A DNA stretch of 59,756 nucleotides from Symsagittifera roscoffensis (GCF_963678635.1 NC_087063.1:11256386-11316141), one strand, 5' to 3'; shown: positions 24,771 to 36,827, counted from the stretch's first letter. The notes: generated by a model from the sequence alone, not told the origin. Program-made: numbers and translations.

Positions 24771-25270
24771 CGTGCGATGTAAAATTCCCCTCCCCTTTTT
24801 AGGGATTTGACCTCCTGTCGACCCAAAGGGTCCCCCTTTGTACTATTTTGAGATATCAATTTTTGGTAACGGACCCTAAAATTTTTCTAAAGGTGCCTTT
24901 GGCGGCAATAAATACTAATTAACCAAAAAAATTGCATGTAGTTCTTAAATAGGGGCACAACAGCGGTTCGCCGTGATGAGCTGTACAGCTCTTGTGTTGG
25001 TCCTTTCCCCCGTGGATAAATGGTCTTAATGTTAATTTTGAGGGGGGAGCGCGCGCCAAAAAAACGCAATTTTTTTGTCAAATTTTTCCAAAAAAAAAGA
25101 CCTAAAAACACCTTTTTTGGCCTGTTTTTTTTCAAAATTTTGCCCTGAGGGTCTTTTTTTTAAATTTTGACTTGAGGGTCTTTGCAATCCTTTGGGAAAG
25201 CTCGGAAATTAATTTGGCTGACCTAAAAAAAAGGCCGGCAAATTTTCGGGATGAAAAGACGGGTTGAAAA
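24770..25270 (+). repeat. Dispersed repeat family A, copy 1
   Basis: Landmarks are 'ttgacctcctgtcgac', 'tttgtactattttgagatat', 'ggaccctaaaatttttc', then 'ggagcgcgcgccaaaa' and a poly-T/A tail-like region. The same order recurs at 29085-29470, partly at 30590-30720 and 35160-35590, and inverted at 35690-35960. It has no coding capacity. It could be a SINE or a fragment of a DNA transposon. Confidence 0.7.
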
Positions 25271-25440
25271 CGGGTAAGTCACGTTTTTCACAATAATAAC
25301 AGTGTATTATTGCGCGATACTATCAAACGAATTAAAATAAAATTTTACTTTAGCTCGTCATTAGCCAAATGCATTGAGCTGAAATATATAGCAGCGTGTG
25401 TTCCGTGCTTAGAATGCAATGCTAGAAACAATGATATAGT

Positions 25441-25640
25441 AAACAAGACTGCTGGTATCAAGCAAATCCCTGAATATTCCGACTGCATTTAAAAGCCTAT
25501 GGAGCAGTGTTTGCCTAAACTTTTCAAAAAACATATGACAATTTTTTCTAAAATTTAATAATATTTTTTATTATCCCCTCACACTCCATATAAAATTCAA
25601 AGTGATAGATTTCTTTCCTAGTAACTTATCAAAAAGACTG
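25441..25640 (+). repeat. Solo arm of the 38-kb foldback family
   Basis: About 190 bases align with the left arm of the foldback at 38160. Both read 'caagactg..ggtatc' then 'ttccgactgc', 'tatggagca' and 'caaagtgatagatt' in order. The copy is diverged, and I see no opposing arm here. Confidence 0.75.
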
Positions 25641-26870
25641 CTCGTATATCACGGCAAAACCCTCATTGTTCCGACTGTCTCTCAACTCATATCGAATAGT
25701 TTTTGGGAAAATAAAACATTAAAAACCTATAAATTTTGGACAAAATCAACATGTGAGTATTTGAGTCGTTCAAAAGTAATACGACCGGTAGCCTCAATTC
25801 ATTTTGGAACAATTTTGTTGTGCGGGATGAATGAGGGCTCTTCTCATGCGCGAAGGACCGGTTGGGCGAAAAACTTGTGGGCAAAGGACCAAAAACAAAA
25901 TTAGCTGAAAGTCAATTCTTAAAAAAATTCAATTGCCATGCAATTAAAATGAATTAAATGCAGCAATATTTTACTTGTTTTATAACGATATCCTTAAAAT
26001 ATAACATTTCTTTTAAATTGGCGGCGGTCAGTGACAATTTAAAAATTTTGCATATTTTTGCCGATTTTATGTTCGGCCAATATCAATATTAAGTCACTGG
26101 GTTGTTTACTTTCTTTCAGATTTTCACGCTTTCTTTCAAAATTTTAGATTACTGAAATCTGATTGGCTGATTTTTATTTTTGCGCTTTCGGTCACTCGCA
26201 TTTGAGGGATTTCACCGGATAAATCGCAGTGCAGAAACAATTATTGTTACGTTTTCAGCATTATGTCTACTATAACAATTTAAGCAATTTTTTTCATACC
26301 CATCAAGAAGCAGACAAATGATAAACTCAAGTTTGGACGATCAAAACTCTCAACGCGAAAAAAAGTTTAGAAAGGAAAAAGACAGCTCGTATACAAGGCA
26401 AAACCCTGAATGGCCCGACCGCCCCTTACTCCATATCGAATAGTTTGTGGGAAAAAAATTTTCAAAAATTACAAGTTTTGGACAATATCAAAAATCAATA
26501 ATAAAATTTGAGTCGCACAAAATAATAAGACCAATTAGCTAGCCTCAATTCAATTCGGAACAAATTTGTTATGCGGGATAATTCGCCGCACAGAAATAAT
26601 TTGTGTTACTCTTTCAGCATTATGTCTACAACAACTTCAGCAATCTTTATTTTTGGACACGATTGTTAGAGCCAAAATTGTTAGACGGAAAAAATTTTTA
26701 GAAAGACTTTAAGAATGGTTTTTCTCTTATGTAATTTTGAAGTTGCTCTAAAACTTTTTCTAAAAGTTTCCAATAAACTTTATAATACTTGTTGTCGAAA
26801 TGCCACTTCAAGTGGACAAACGAAAGTTCAGGGTTTTGCTTTCATCTGCAAGGTATCTATGTGTTTGAAA
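25625..26870. repeat. Direct-repeat cluster of the same terminal family
   Basis: Blocks at 25625-25840 and 26373-26585 match each other ('aagac.gctcgtata', 'ggcaaaaccct', 'ccatatcgaatagtttt', 'gcctcaattcaatt'). A second pair is 26225-26300 and 26588-26665 ('ttcagcattatgtctac'). An inverted terminus, 'agggttttgctt', lies at about 26830. Together they look like a partly duplicated, degraded foldback-type element. Confidence 0.65.
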
Positions 26871-26907
26871 AGCTAAAGGCATAAAAGTGTCAAACCGGGT
26901 TACATAG

Positions 26908-27108
26908 CAGTATTTAGACAACCGCGTATTCAGACTCGTCAGTATTTAGACAAACACTGTTTCAACCAATCAGAATCGAGACAAAGAAGAAATTAATAAA
27001 AAATGATTATTTATTTTGGATTATATAGTTCTTTTCTCGATTCTGATTGGTTCATACAGTATTTGTCTAAATACTGACGAGTATGAATACGCAGTTGTCT
27101 AAATACAG
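26908..27108. mobile_element. MITE with ~78-bp terminal inverted repeats
   Basis: The left arm starts CAGTATTTAGACAACCGCGT and runs to 'ccaatcagaatcgaga'. The right arm is its near-perfect reverse complement, ending CTAAATACAG. The loop is about 45 bp. Within each arm the motif TATTTAGACAA occurs twice. It has no ORF and the target duplication is unclear. Confidence 0.85.
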
Positions 27109-27204
27109 GCTGCACTCCGTCAAACAGACTCTCATAAAACAAAGTTTTCGGACTCGAAGACCATTCAAGCACTACGACTGCGCAGCAAAAACTTAATGAT
27201 TCGC

Positions 27205-27412
27205 TAGATGAAAACATTTGAATTTGGATCGAAGGAAATTTTGACTTCAAGCTCTTGACTCGATAGATGAAAAATCTGAATTTGGAAAAAAGAAGTCTTC
27301 GGTTAGCCAAAAACTCTTGATTTACAGATAAAAAAAATCTGACTTTGATTTGAAGAAAATTTTGACAAGTAAAAACTCTTGATTCGACAAATGGAAAAAT
27401 CTGAACTTGGAT
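27205..27412. repeat. Minisatellite, ~70-bp unit, about 3 copies
   Basis: Three successive units each contain an 'aaaaatctgaatttgga'-like block, then 'gaagaaaattttgac' and 'aaactcttgattcgac'. Together with the MITE at 26908 it produces a spurious 193-codon minus-strand ORF. Confidence 0.75.
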
Positions 27413-28596
27413 AGCCCTTTTTAGTACGCCTAAGCATGGCTTCTTGGCTTTCTTTATGGTTTTAGCGCATTCACACTCAAAGTTATCTACCAAACACTTC
27501 ACGAAAATACGTGAGCAGCAAAGAAAAAATATCCAGAATTTTTGCCATGATTGAGATTGACTGGCCAAAACATTGATTTTTTCATGTAACATTTAAGTTT
27601 GAGTTTTTTAAAGGGCTTCAGGCGCTTTCATATACTGTTATTTCGAAAAGATAACAGGAGCCAATAAAATGCAGTTTTTGGCCAACATTTTTCAACGTGT
27701 GTCATAACAAACTAGGTTACGACAAAAACGATCGATCTTTTTTAAAAACCCAGAATATTTTTTTGAAGTGCACAGACAATTTTGTTTTGATGGTACAAGC
27801 AGCATTCAGCAGCATTATCAGTCTGATTCAGTGATCGAGGATCCTACCAATTTATTATCAAAGTCAAACTATAGGGTCGAATCAAGGATGCGCAAGGGAC
27901 GACCCAGTGTCAAATTAGTGTCGAGATAAGGATCGAATCAGGGCCGGAAATACGCAAAACCCTACAAGCCTGGTTGAAGTAGCTACATAATTTTGTCAAT
28001 TTCTACTCACTTGTAGCTGGAGAAGTGTTAAGGATCATGACTAAGTCCATCATTCTACAGCTGGCTACCAGTGAGCCAGCAAGCGAAAAATTACTTTCAC
28101 ACAGCAAAAACTTAAAACCTGAAAACAACAAAACAAAAGAAAAAAAAACATCACAAAAGTTCAGAGTAAGCAAAAACGCAAGCTAAATACTTATTAGTGC
28201 AATCAAGTAACGCGATTTTTTTTGGTTATCGATAAAGATATTTTTTTGGTTATTTTGAGCCAAAATGTTTGCTTATAGCTGCGCTAATTTTCATTAGATT
28301 GCCAAGGTCGGTTTTGTATTACCCGCATCCAGTTTTAAGCGTTAATAATCGATTATATTATGATTTTGGTCGTACAATAGAATTGAGAAAAAATCGATTT
28401 TGATCAATTAATAACCAATTAATTGATTAAAAAGATTTTAGTCTCTATTTGGAAACAAATTATCAGCAATTAAAATACATTCAATCAACTATAATTGATT
28501 AGTGATCCATCTCTTGTTCGAAAAAATTATAATCGATTACAATCCACAATAATAGGTCATTTTCATCCGGACTGCTTATATTTCATGTTTTTCGTA
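27413..28596. other. AT-rich intergenic region with TAATCGATTA-like motifs
   Basis: No gene is seen. From about 28330 to 28560 the motif ATCGATTA and close variants recur (for example 'taatcgattata' and 'ataatcgattac'). Similar motifs recur in the tandem duplication that follows. Confidence 0.5.
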
Positions 28597-30116
28597 GACG
28601 TTGGATTCTGTGAAAAATGAAAGAAATGTTTTAAACGTTTTCAAATCAATTCAAATTTATTTTTTTTTCTTTTTACTTTCTAGAAGATTCCGACTTATCC
28701 CTTGGGCCGTGCAGAAGCAGAGGCACGCAAGAATAGTGATGAAACTAGATAAAAAGTCAAAAAACAAACTATTCTATGCGAGAAAACAAACTACTTGGTT
28801 GATAGTTCTGAACGAAAACATTGACTATAATAGGTTATAGTCGATTTTATTGGATTTAATCTAAGTAAGTAACATAATTGATAATTCAGAATTACTGTTT
28901 TGGAAAAGTTTTCATAATATTTATAAACAATTATAATGAAACTTTGGAGACTTAATGTAGGAGTTACAATCAATTATAGTTGATCATACTAGATTGTAAT
29001 TTGTTGAAAAATATCACGATTATAATCGGATATAAATATTTATATTACCGGAACGGCTACTCGATAAGTAAATGCTGGTAACGTTAGCAGATTTTAGGGG
29101 GAGGCGGGGAGTGGACACTTCTTTTTCAGCAATTTGACCCCCTGCCGATCCAATGGGCCCACCCTTTACACTATTTTGAAATATCAATTTTTGATTGGAG
29201 GACCCTAAAATTTTTCGCCAATATTCACTTTGGCGCCAATATTCACTAATTTTGAGGGGAAGCGCGAGCCAGAAAGAAACGGAATTTTTTCGGTCAAAAA
29301 CTGCCCAAAAACGTTTTTACTGGCTTTTTTTTCAAAAATTTGCCCGCATCGCAACGAATTTGGCCAAAAAATTCCTTGGGAAAGCTCGGAAAATCAAACT
29401 GGTCAACCGAAAAAAAAAACTAGAAAACTTTTCAAAGTTTTAGAAAAAACCATTTACAACCCTGATTGGTAAAATTGTCAGAACATCAACGTAAACCCTT
29501 TTAATCATTTCCTGGACCTAAACTTGGGTGCGGGCTTTTAAGAACTTATGCCGTTGGAATCCAGCAAGAAAAATATTTCTAAACGTATATAGCATGTCCT
29601 AGTGTTTGATCTTGAGTTAGAGAACTCCGTTTCATTTTTGCTTAGAATCCAGCCGCGAAAACAGTGGAATCCAAACTATTATTAAATTTTCTTAGTTGGT
29701 GGTGTTCAATAATATTTTGAAAACAAAAAAAAGGAAAACCACCTCTTCTGATTTTTTTTTGTTTTCACGTGTTATAGTTTTAGATTTAATAATAATAATG
29801 AGAAAAACCAATGATAAAATAATACAATTGAAAAAGAACGCTAATACTTATCAAAAAAGTCCATTAGTTTTTGTTTGAGGTAAGATTAATAAAATTATTT
29901 CGGCTCTCTGGATTAATAAAGTGTGCAGTTGTCGTTTTTGATTGCTTAATGGCTAAAAAAAATATGCAGTTCAAAAAGACAAAAAATATTTGGCTTTGGG
30001 ATAAAATTGGGTGCAACCTCCAATTGAAAAGGAGTTAGAGCCTTCTGATAGCACTGATAGGTATGTTAGAATAAGATAAGATTTGAGGGGCAAAGTTGTT
30101 CGCATGGTCGTCGCAG
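28597..30116. repeat. ~1.5-kb tandem duplication, unit 1
   Basis: The unit begins 'tgaaaaatgaaagaaatgtt' at 28609 and recurs from 30129. It includes a block of TAATCGAT-like motifs and a copy of dispersed family A (29085-29470). It ends at about 30126 with a fragment of the minus-strand GPCR-like exon also seen at 31323. All its ORFs are short and not credible. Confidence 0.85.
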
Positions 30117-31372
30117 TTTTTGTTTCAGTGAAAAATGAAAGAAATCTTTTAAACGTTTTCAAATCAATTCAAATTCATTTCTTTTTTCTTTTTAATTTTT
30201 CGAACATTCCAACTTATCTCTTGGGCCGTGCTGAAGCAGAGGCACGCAAGAATAATGATGAAACTAGATGAAAAGTCAAAAAACAAACTGATGTATGCGA
30301 GAAAACAAAATACTTGGTTGATCGTTCTGAACGAAAACAATGATTATAATAGGCTATAATCGATTTTAATGGATTTAATCTAAGTAAGTAACATAATTGA
30401 TAATTCAGAATTACTGTTTTGGAAAAATTTTCATAATATTTACAAACAATTATAATAAAAGTTTAGAGACTTTATGTAAGAGTTACAATGAATTATAATT
30501 GATCATACTAGATTGTAATTTGTTGGAAATTATCACGATTCTAATCGGATATAAATAATTATATTACCGTAAAGGACACTCGATAATTAAAATTAAAATT
30601 TGGCCAAAAAAAGCCCTTGGGAGAGCTCGGAAAATCAATTTGGTCAACCGAAAAAAAAACGAGAAAACTTTTGAAATTTTTTGAAAACCTACCCGCTTGA
30701 GAAAAAGCTAGATTTACAACTGATTGGTAAAATTGTCATAACATCAACGTAAATCCTTTTAATCATTTCTTGGGCCTAAACTTGGATGCGGGCTTTTAAG
30801 AACTTATGCCGTTGGAATCCAGAAAAAAAATTTTCTAAACGTGTAGAAGCATGTCCTAGTGTTTGGTCATGAGTTAGAGAATTCCGTTTCTTTTTTGCTT
30901 GGAATCTAGCCGCGAAAACACTGGAACCCAAACTATTACTAAATTTCCCTAGTTTGGTGATTTTCGATAACATTTTGAAACCGAAGAAGAAAGAAAAATC
31001 ACCTCTTCTGTTCTTTTTTGTTTTCATGTATTATAGTTTTAGGTTTAATAATACTAATGAGAAAAACCAATGATACAATAATACAAATGAAAACTAACGC
31101 TTATTAATCAAAAGTCTAGTTTTGTTTAAATCTAGTTTTGAGGCAAGACTGATGAAAACACTTAGACTACGTCGATTAAGAAAGAGTGCAATTATCGTTT
31201 TGGATTGCTTAATGGCTCAAAAAACGATACAGTCAAAGGACAAAAAATATTTGGTTTCGGGAAAAAATGGGATGCAGAAAAGGGGTTAGAGCTTTTTGAT
31301 AGCATTGATAGGTAGGTTAGAATTAGATAGGATTTGAGGAGCAAAGTTGTTCGCATAGTCGTCCCAGTTTTT
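30117..31372. repeat. ~1.5-kb tandem duplication, unit 2 (internally deleted)
   Basis: Colinear with 28597-30116, but missing about 260 bp corresponding to most of dispersed family A. The two units are clearly diverged, so the duplication is older than the one at 1-14520. The unit's right boundary falls at 'tttttgtttcag' (31361-31372), inside the coding end of the GPCR-like exon. Confidence 0.85.
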
Positions 31373-31585
31373 GTTTCAGACGTAGTTTGAAGTCGATCAG
31401 TGGTTTTTGAAATGGCACAATTAGTACCAAAACTACAATGGTGTTTACACAGCCAAAACTCAATCGAATTCCGCGCAAAAAGAGGTCTATTTGAATATCT
31501 TTGTACGCCTGGGGCGCATCAGCAGTAGAAACATGATAATAAGTGTTTATCCATCCTCGATTATTAACGTAATCAATAAATCCCA
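31323..31585 (-). CDS. GPCR-like terminal exon (TM7 and cytoplasmic tail), probably from a broken gene
   Basis: The minus strand reads open from a possible 3' splice site (AAACAG at 31591-31586) to TAA. It encodes a hydrophobic helix CVNTIVVLVLIVPFQKPLID followed by a basic amphipathic stretch and a Cys-containing tail. The QKPLID position looks like a degenerate version of the NPxxY end of helix 7 in rhodopsin-like receptors, followed by helix 8. It may belong with the TM5-TM6 exon at 36.5-36.8 kb, but their splice phases do not match directly. An exon is missing or the gene is dead. The family call is inferred from pattern only. Confidence 0.35.
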
Positions 31586-31599
31586 CTGTTTTTTAATCA

Positions 31600-34139
31600 A
31601 TTGAACTTTTTTGTCTCTAAGTTTTATCAAACGTTTTAGAATTTTTTTTAATCAAGGTTTTCGGTTATTTTAAAACACCATGAGGATGCTCAATTGATTC
31701 AGAGACCGTTCTCAAGAAACAAAGTAAATGTAGGATAAACTCCTTTGGTTCTTTTGCTGTCTTCGTCCAAATTCTTACAAACAAAATACTTTCAAGGTTA
31801 ATTGACTTATTTTTCACAGCATTTTCAGTGTAACCAATCTGCTGAACAACTTTTTTTTCCTATCGAACAATTTCGTGCTGTCATTGTCCCAGTTTTTATT
31901 TGATTTTCAAAAACAAACGCGGAATGGAGATTTTGCGCTTTGGCGTTTTTTTTCTCATAATTTTTAAAAATTTTAGCAAGCAATTTTTGAGGGAAATTCT
32001 TAAAATCAACTGAAATATAATAGCGCCATCAATTCAAAATTGAAAAGCGACAATTTTTTTGGACTTGAAGTTAATTTAAAATTATCAAGTTTTAAATTGC
32101 GCCATTTTTACCAACAAGGAACGATTAGCGCTCCGATCCCCCTTAATGTCGTTTCCAGCTAAGTTAATCGATAAAAACATAAAGCGAAGTAATCGATTAC
32201 TAAAAGAAGTATGAAGGAAGCTAACTTTAGAAGAAGACAAATTAGTTGAATTCAGACAGATTTCAAAAGCAAGCAATAGCATAGCCGTCACAATGAAATA
32301 TTACAAATTGTCAAACAGCTATAAGAAAATAGACCATTCTGCTAAACAGTCTGATTCAAAGGCGAAAATTTGAAACAAAGGCAAAGTGGTCCCATGGGTA
32401 GTGAACTCAGCGGGGCGACCGAGAATCATCACTATCTACAAACCCGAATCGGTTAAGTTGGTGGCACTTATTGTGTATTGTATTATCTTGCTTGCCCCAT
32501 CTTATGTGCTGCTCTTCAGGCTGTCTCGTCTACTCGATACAATCGCCAGACTTTTCAACTGTAATTTAGTTCAGATGAATATACTTTTAATATACAGAAG
32601 GCTCTGAGTGGCCAGAATATAATCTAATAATCAAATCAAAAGGAAAGGTTTCGCGATTTATCAGCACAATTGTCTAATTATAATTTGACTTCCAACTGAC
32701 TCCACTAAACGTTTTTTTTCTCTGTAAAGAATCCTATTCTAATCAAAACACAGTAATTCTTATGCATACTTTCAGTTTTACCTGCTAAAATTAAAAGTGT
32801 CTATACGGATCACTATTCCTTTGAGGTACTTCAACTGATGTTTTCGTCCAAATCCGTCCAACTCCAATGTTTACCCTCCAACTCCTTATCTTTCCTTACA
32901 CTTAGTTTTAGTCAAGTCAAGCCATTTCCTATCAGTTCTGGCATCTGCTTAAATCACCCATTTGCACAAGGTTTGAGACTTTGTCCCTCTCCTTGCCAAC
33001 TCTGCCACGTGCCAAATTCGGTTTCTTTTATCAATCTTCTCAAGCTCATTAGATACCTGGTGTGCGGTAGATGTAACAATTCGACCCAGCAAACAAATTT
33101 CATACGAATCTAATCAACAAATTCTTGACCTCTATGAACTTCAGCCCTAGAGTTCAACTCAACCTCCAAACCATGTTATGTTTACTCAGTGACCATTCCA
33201 AGGTTTGTATTTTATTTATCCCGTTAACAATCCGACCTCACAGGGGTATGTGGAGAAATTTTTCATGTGTAGCTACTTCATTTTTGGGATCTAATGTTAC
33301 TATCTGTACTCTATTCCAAGCCCGACCTTCTAGCTATCAGGTGAACGTAGCTCGTCAATTGGGGCCAAATTTATACCAAAAAGTCACCTCCGGGAAGCCA
33401 AGTAAGCCCACCATCCGTTCATACTATTTAGGAGACTTAATGATCATGCTGCGGTCCTATTGCTTTCAATTTTTTCTGGGACTACTTTTCTTGGATCTAA
33501 TTGAATTGATATTAATAGATCATTTGCAATTTAAACTGAACCCAAATTTTTTAAAGTCTACTACTCCATTGATGCAAAGTAAAAACTAGATGGCTATGAA
33601 CTTCAGCTCCAGTTCCCCGTAGATAAGTTTCTCCTCCCACTTATTAGTAAGTTGACCAGTTAAAATCTCCAGGGTTGAGCTGGGGAATATCCCCTTTCCG
33701 GTCTTATTCTCGGGGTTTCCTTTGCATTTTTGGAGTCAAAACGCCCAAAGTTCAACTTAAGATCATCCTTGAGTCACCCGGGGTCAAACTTCCATATTTG
33801 GTTTAGAATCCCATCGAGATCCTAACTACCCAGTTTAATACATATCTAATTAAAAATCTCTAAGTTATCCTATTTCTAACATCCAATAAGTCGAATACAT
33901 TTTACTCACTAGGGGTCTTTTTCGGGGTTCATATCTTATGTCGATTGCCACAATAAAATCATCATGGCACTGTCCATTATTTTGCGTGAATAGCCCATTT
34001 CCGGTCTCAGGGGAGTTTTTTCAAGTGCTAAGATCTTCCGATCTAACAGTTGGAATTGGTTCAAATTACAACACAATTACAATTGTATCTTGCCATTGTT
34101 TATCTTTCCTCTCAGTTTCAGCTTCCTGCGTTCCTTAGA
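31600..34139. other. Intergenic region with no recognisable gene
   Basis: Short ORFs occur on both strands. One at 32386-32607 (+) has a single hydrophobic segment, and one at 33125-33589 (+) is 154 codons. Neither has a motif, a start context or a neighbour supporting it. From about 33600 the sequence turns GC-richer with the same texture as the duplicated block that follows, and probably belongs to an old LTR or non-coding repeat. Confidence 0.4.
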
Positions 34140-34153
34140 GGCCAAGAAAAGAC

Positions 34154-35125
34154 TTCCGGACGTTGGGGCGAGTTTGTTTGCTTAGGGTTTATAACCGGAA
34201 GTGCGGGTCCTAGGGGCGCGGGGTTCCAAACTTAAGTTTTCCTCAACTAGGCCTACAAAATACAAAATATTAAAAATTGAGCCCAATACCGCCGCTAGTT
34301 TCCGAGTTCTGATAGGGCCATTCACACTTCCTGGGACCACATCACTTGCCCCCAAGGGTCTGAGGGTCCCGTTTTTGGTATTCCCGGGTCAAATCGTCTC
34401 GGATACCGCTCCTCTGAACTTCATAGCATTAAATTCCTTAGTTCCAATTAAATGGGTTTGCCGATTTTGTCAAACTTTTTTTTTCTGGCATCTGAGGGAC
34501 GATATATTCGAAAGTTGAACTATTTTGAACTCGACCCTTTGTTTGCTTTAAAACTTATTTTAATGATGACTCAATCTTACGCTCAGGTCCTATTCGCCTT
34601 ATCATACTGCATGCAAGTCCCAAGGTTGGGACTTGCATTTAGTTGGAGCTTCCGGACGTTGGGGCGGGTTTGTTTGCTTAGGGCCGAGAACTGGAAGTGG
34701 GGGTCCTAGGGGCGTGGGGTACCAAACTAAAGTTTTCCTCATCTAGGCCTACAAAATACATAATAGTAAAAATTGAGCCCAATACCGCCACTAGTTTCCG
34801 AGTTCTGATAGGGCCATTCACACTTCCGGGGACCATATCAATTGGCCCCAAGGGTCTGAGGGTCTCGTTTTTGGTCTTCCCGGATCAAATCTTCTCTGGT
34901 ACCGCTCCTCTGAACTTCATAACATTAATTTCCTTAGTTTCAATTAAATGGGTTTGCCGATTTTGTCAAGTTTGTTTTTCTGGCATCTGAGGGACGATAT
35001 ATTCGAAGGTTGAACTATTTTGAACTCGACCCCTGGTTTGCTTTAATACTTATTTTAATGACGACTCAATCTTACGCTCAGGTTACTATTAGCTTTATCA
35101 TACTGCATGCAAGTCCCAAGGTAAT
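34154..35125. repeat. Tandem duplication of a ~495-bp unit
   Basis: 34154-34648 and 34649-35125 match closely at an offset of about 495 ('cttccggacgttggggcg', 'gggtcctaggggcg', 'gagcccaataccgcc', 'catctgagggacgatatatt', 'tgcatgcaagtcccaagg'). The block 'cccaataccgccgctag' weakly resembles part of the Gag-Pro element's LTR (about 14790). It could be the remains of a related LTR, which is speculative. Confidence 0.8.
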
Positions 35126-35159
35126 ACATTCTAAATTCATTTCTTATTTTGTTGAAAAA

Positions 35160-35960
35160 AATTTAGGATCACCAATCCTACAAGTAGCGTGCCGAGGGGG
35201 AAAGGGGGCGATTGCCTTTTCTTCAATTCTGGTTGCCAAAAATCTCCAAAGGGACTTCCTTTGGTATAACTATATGACATCCAATTTTCGGTGAACAACC
35301 TCAAAATGTTTGTAACGTCGCTTTTGCCACCAATATGACTAATTTGGACACGGAGCGGGCGCCAAAATACACAATTTTTTGGTCAAAACTTTCCAAAAAA
35401 GCATAAAAACGTCTTCTTTGGCCTTTTTGCTAAAAAAAACTGGCCTGCGGCGCACAATATTTTTCACAAATAGGTTCCTTATACTATTTTAAGTGAGCTC
35501 TGCTCGGAAAGTCAAATTGGTCTACCTAGAAAAAAATTGACAAAATTTCAAAATTTTTCGATATTTATTCCATCCTAGAAAATTTCTGCACACGCCACTA
35601 ATATCAGTTTTTGGTTATGCAAAAATGATAAGACTGTTTTTTTGCTTACTTGGGTGTACACAAGGGCGGATATATTATTTTATCGGGGGCGGATTTTCAA
35701 AATGTTTTCGAAAATTGTGTCGACCTTTTTTTTACAAATTGATTTTTCGAGCTCTCTCATAGCATTAAAAAGTTCCTTTTTTGGCCTTATTTTCTGCGCC
35801 GCAGGAAAACCTTTGAAAAAAATTTGCCAAGAAAAGGTCCGTTACCAGAAATGTGTCCGTTAGAAACGTTTTAGGGTCCGTAACCAGAAATGGATATCTC
35901 AAAAAAGTACAAAGAGGGAGCCTTTGGGTAGGCAGGGGGTCGAATCCCTGAGGGGTGGTG
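35160..35960. repeat. Dispersed family A, inverted pair
   Basis: 35160-35590 carries a plus-orientation copy ('gagcgggcgccaaaata', 'ggcctttttgc'). 35690-35960 carries the family in reverse ('ttttagggtccgtaaccaga', 'tggatatctc', 'gggggtcgaatccctgag'). The two face each other across about 100 bp. Confidence 0.65.
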
Positions 35961-36308
35961 AGGGTGTTTGCCACCAACCACTGCACCCCTTCTAATTCCC
36001 CCACCACCCCCACCCCCCTAAAAGTCCCACCTCACCCTTTTTTCCAGTGTTTGCTCTTCCTTTTGATTTTTTCTCAAATGAATTTTACAAATATATATCT
36101 TAATATCTGTGATAAAATGAGTGAACATGTAAAAATTTACAGATTTTTAGCAAACTTCTTACATGCAAATTGCCGTATGACAATTTTTCCCGGAGTTTTC
36201 GATGTTTCATCTGCGAGCCGTTATTTCAACTGCCACAATTTTTTCGCACTTTTCCTCAGATTCCTCAACATTGACCAGTTTGCAAAAAAGCTCTCAGTCA
36301 AACAAAGA

Positions 36309-36484
36309 TCCCGGGTTGACCTCCATACACCGAAAATGCTTGTCATACAATTTCCATTTATGGGAAAATGCTTATCATAGAGTTTTCATACAATTTTCTG
36401 TACGTATGGAATTGTATGAAATTGTATGAAAAGAAATTTCCCATTTATGAGAATTGTATGATAAGCATTTTTGGTCAACCCGAG
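36309..36484. mobile_element. Small MITE / foldback, ~176 bp
   Basis: The left end reads CCCGGGTTGACC, then AAAATGCTTGTCATACAATT. The right end is its inverse (ATTGTATGATAAGCATTTTT then GGTCAACCCGAG). Internal TTTCATACAAT/ATTGTATGAAA arms extend the hairpin. It has no ORF. Confidence 0.8.
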
Positions 36485-36543
36485 ATAACTACAACAAAAT
36501 GTCTTCAAATTTTCTGGCAAGGATTTAGAAAATGCAAAAGAAC

Positions 36544-36827
36544 CCTCCTTTCATCCAAAAGTCAATGAATATTACATGCGGCAAAACCATGACAATCCAG
36601 AAGAACAGAATAGCAGCAAAAGCTTTAGTTAACAGTCCTTTTCGAGTGATAGTTGACTTCTTCAATGTGATAGCACATCTGATGTATAGATAGGCGCACA
36701 AAACAATAACAACCAGAGAAATTGGCAACCCGGGTCTTAGGTTCTGCTGAATTTTATATCGAAGGCAGTTGGCGCATGTCGAAATACCATCAGAAATCAT
36801 CATGTCTTTTGTGTTGTCGGTTCGAGA
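36544..36827 (-). CDS. GPCR-like internal exon (TM5-TM6)
   Basis: The minus strand has a good 3' splice site (CTTTCAG at 36834-36828). It reads open through an extracellular-loop-like segment with two cysteines, a helix PISLVVIVLCAYLYIRCAI, a short basic loop, and a helix KAFAAILFFWIVMVLPHVIF. The FFW...LPH pattern matches transmembrane helix 6 of rhodopsin-like receptors, and the order TM5, loop 3, TM6 is right. A weak donor (GG|GTTCTT) lies at about 36543. The next recognisable piece, helix 7, is 5 kb downstream beyond repeats and in an incompatible phase. It could be a gene with large repeat-filled introns or a pseudogene. Confidence 0.42.

Noticed and set aside
27011-27592. 193-codon minus-strand ORF
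   Set aside because: It is produced by reading through the MITE at 26908-27108 and the minisatellite at 27205-27412. The peptide shows the same repeat.
32386-32607. 73-codon ORF with a hydrophobic segment
   Set aside because: A single hydrophobic run in AT-rich DNA is common by chance; no family pattern or clear splice sites.
33125-33589. 154-codon plus-strand ORF
   Set aside because: No motif, poor composition, no supporting context, and located in degraded repeat-like sequence.
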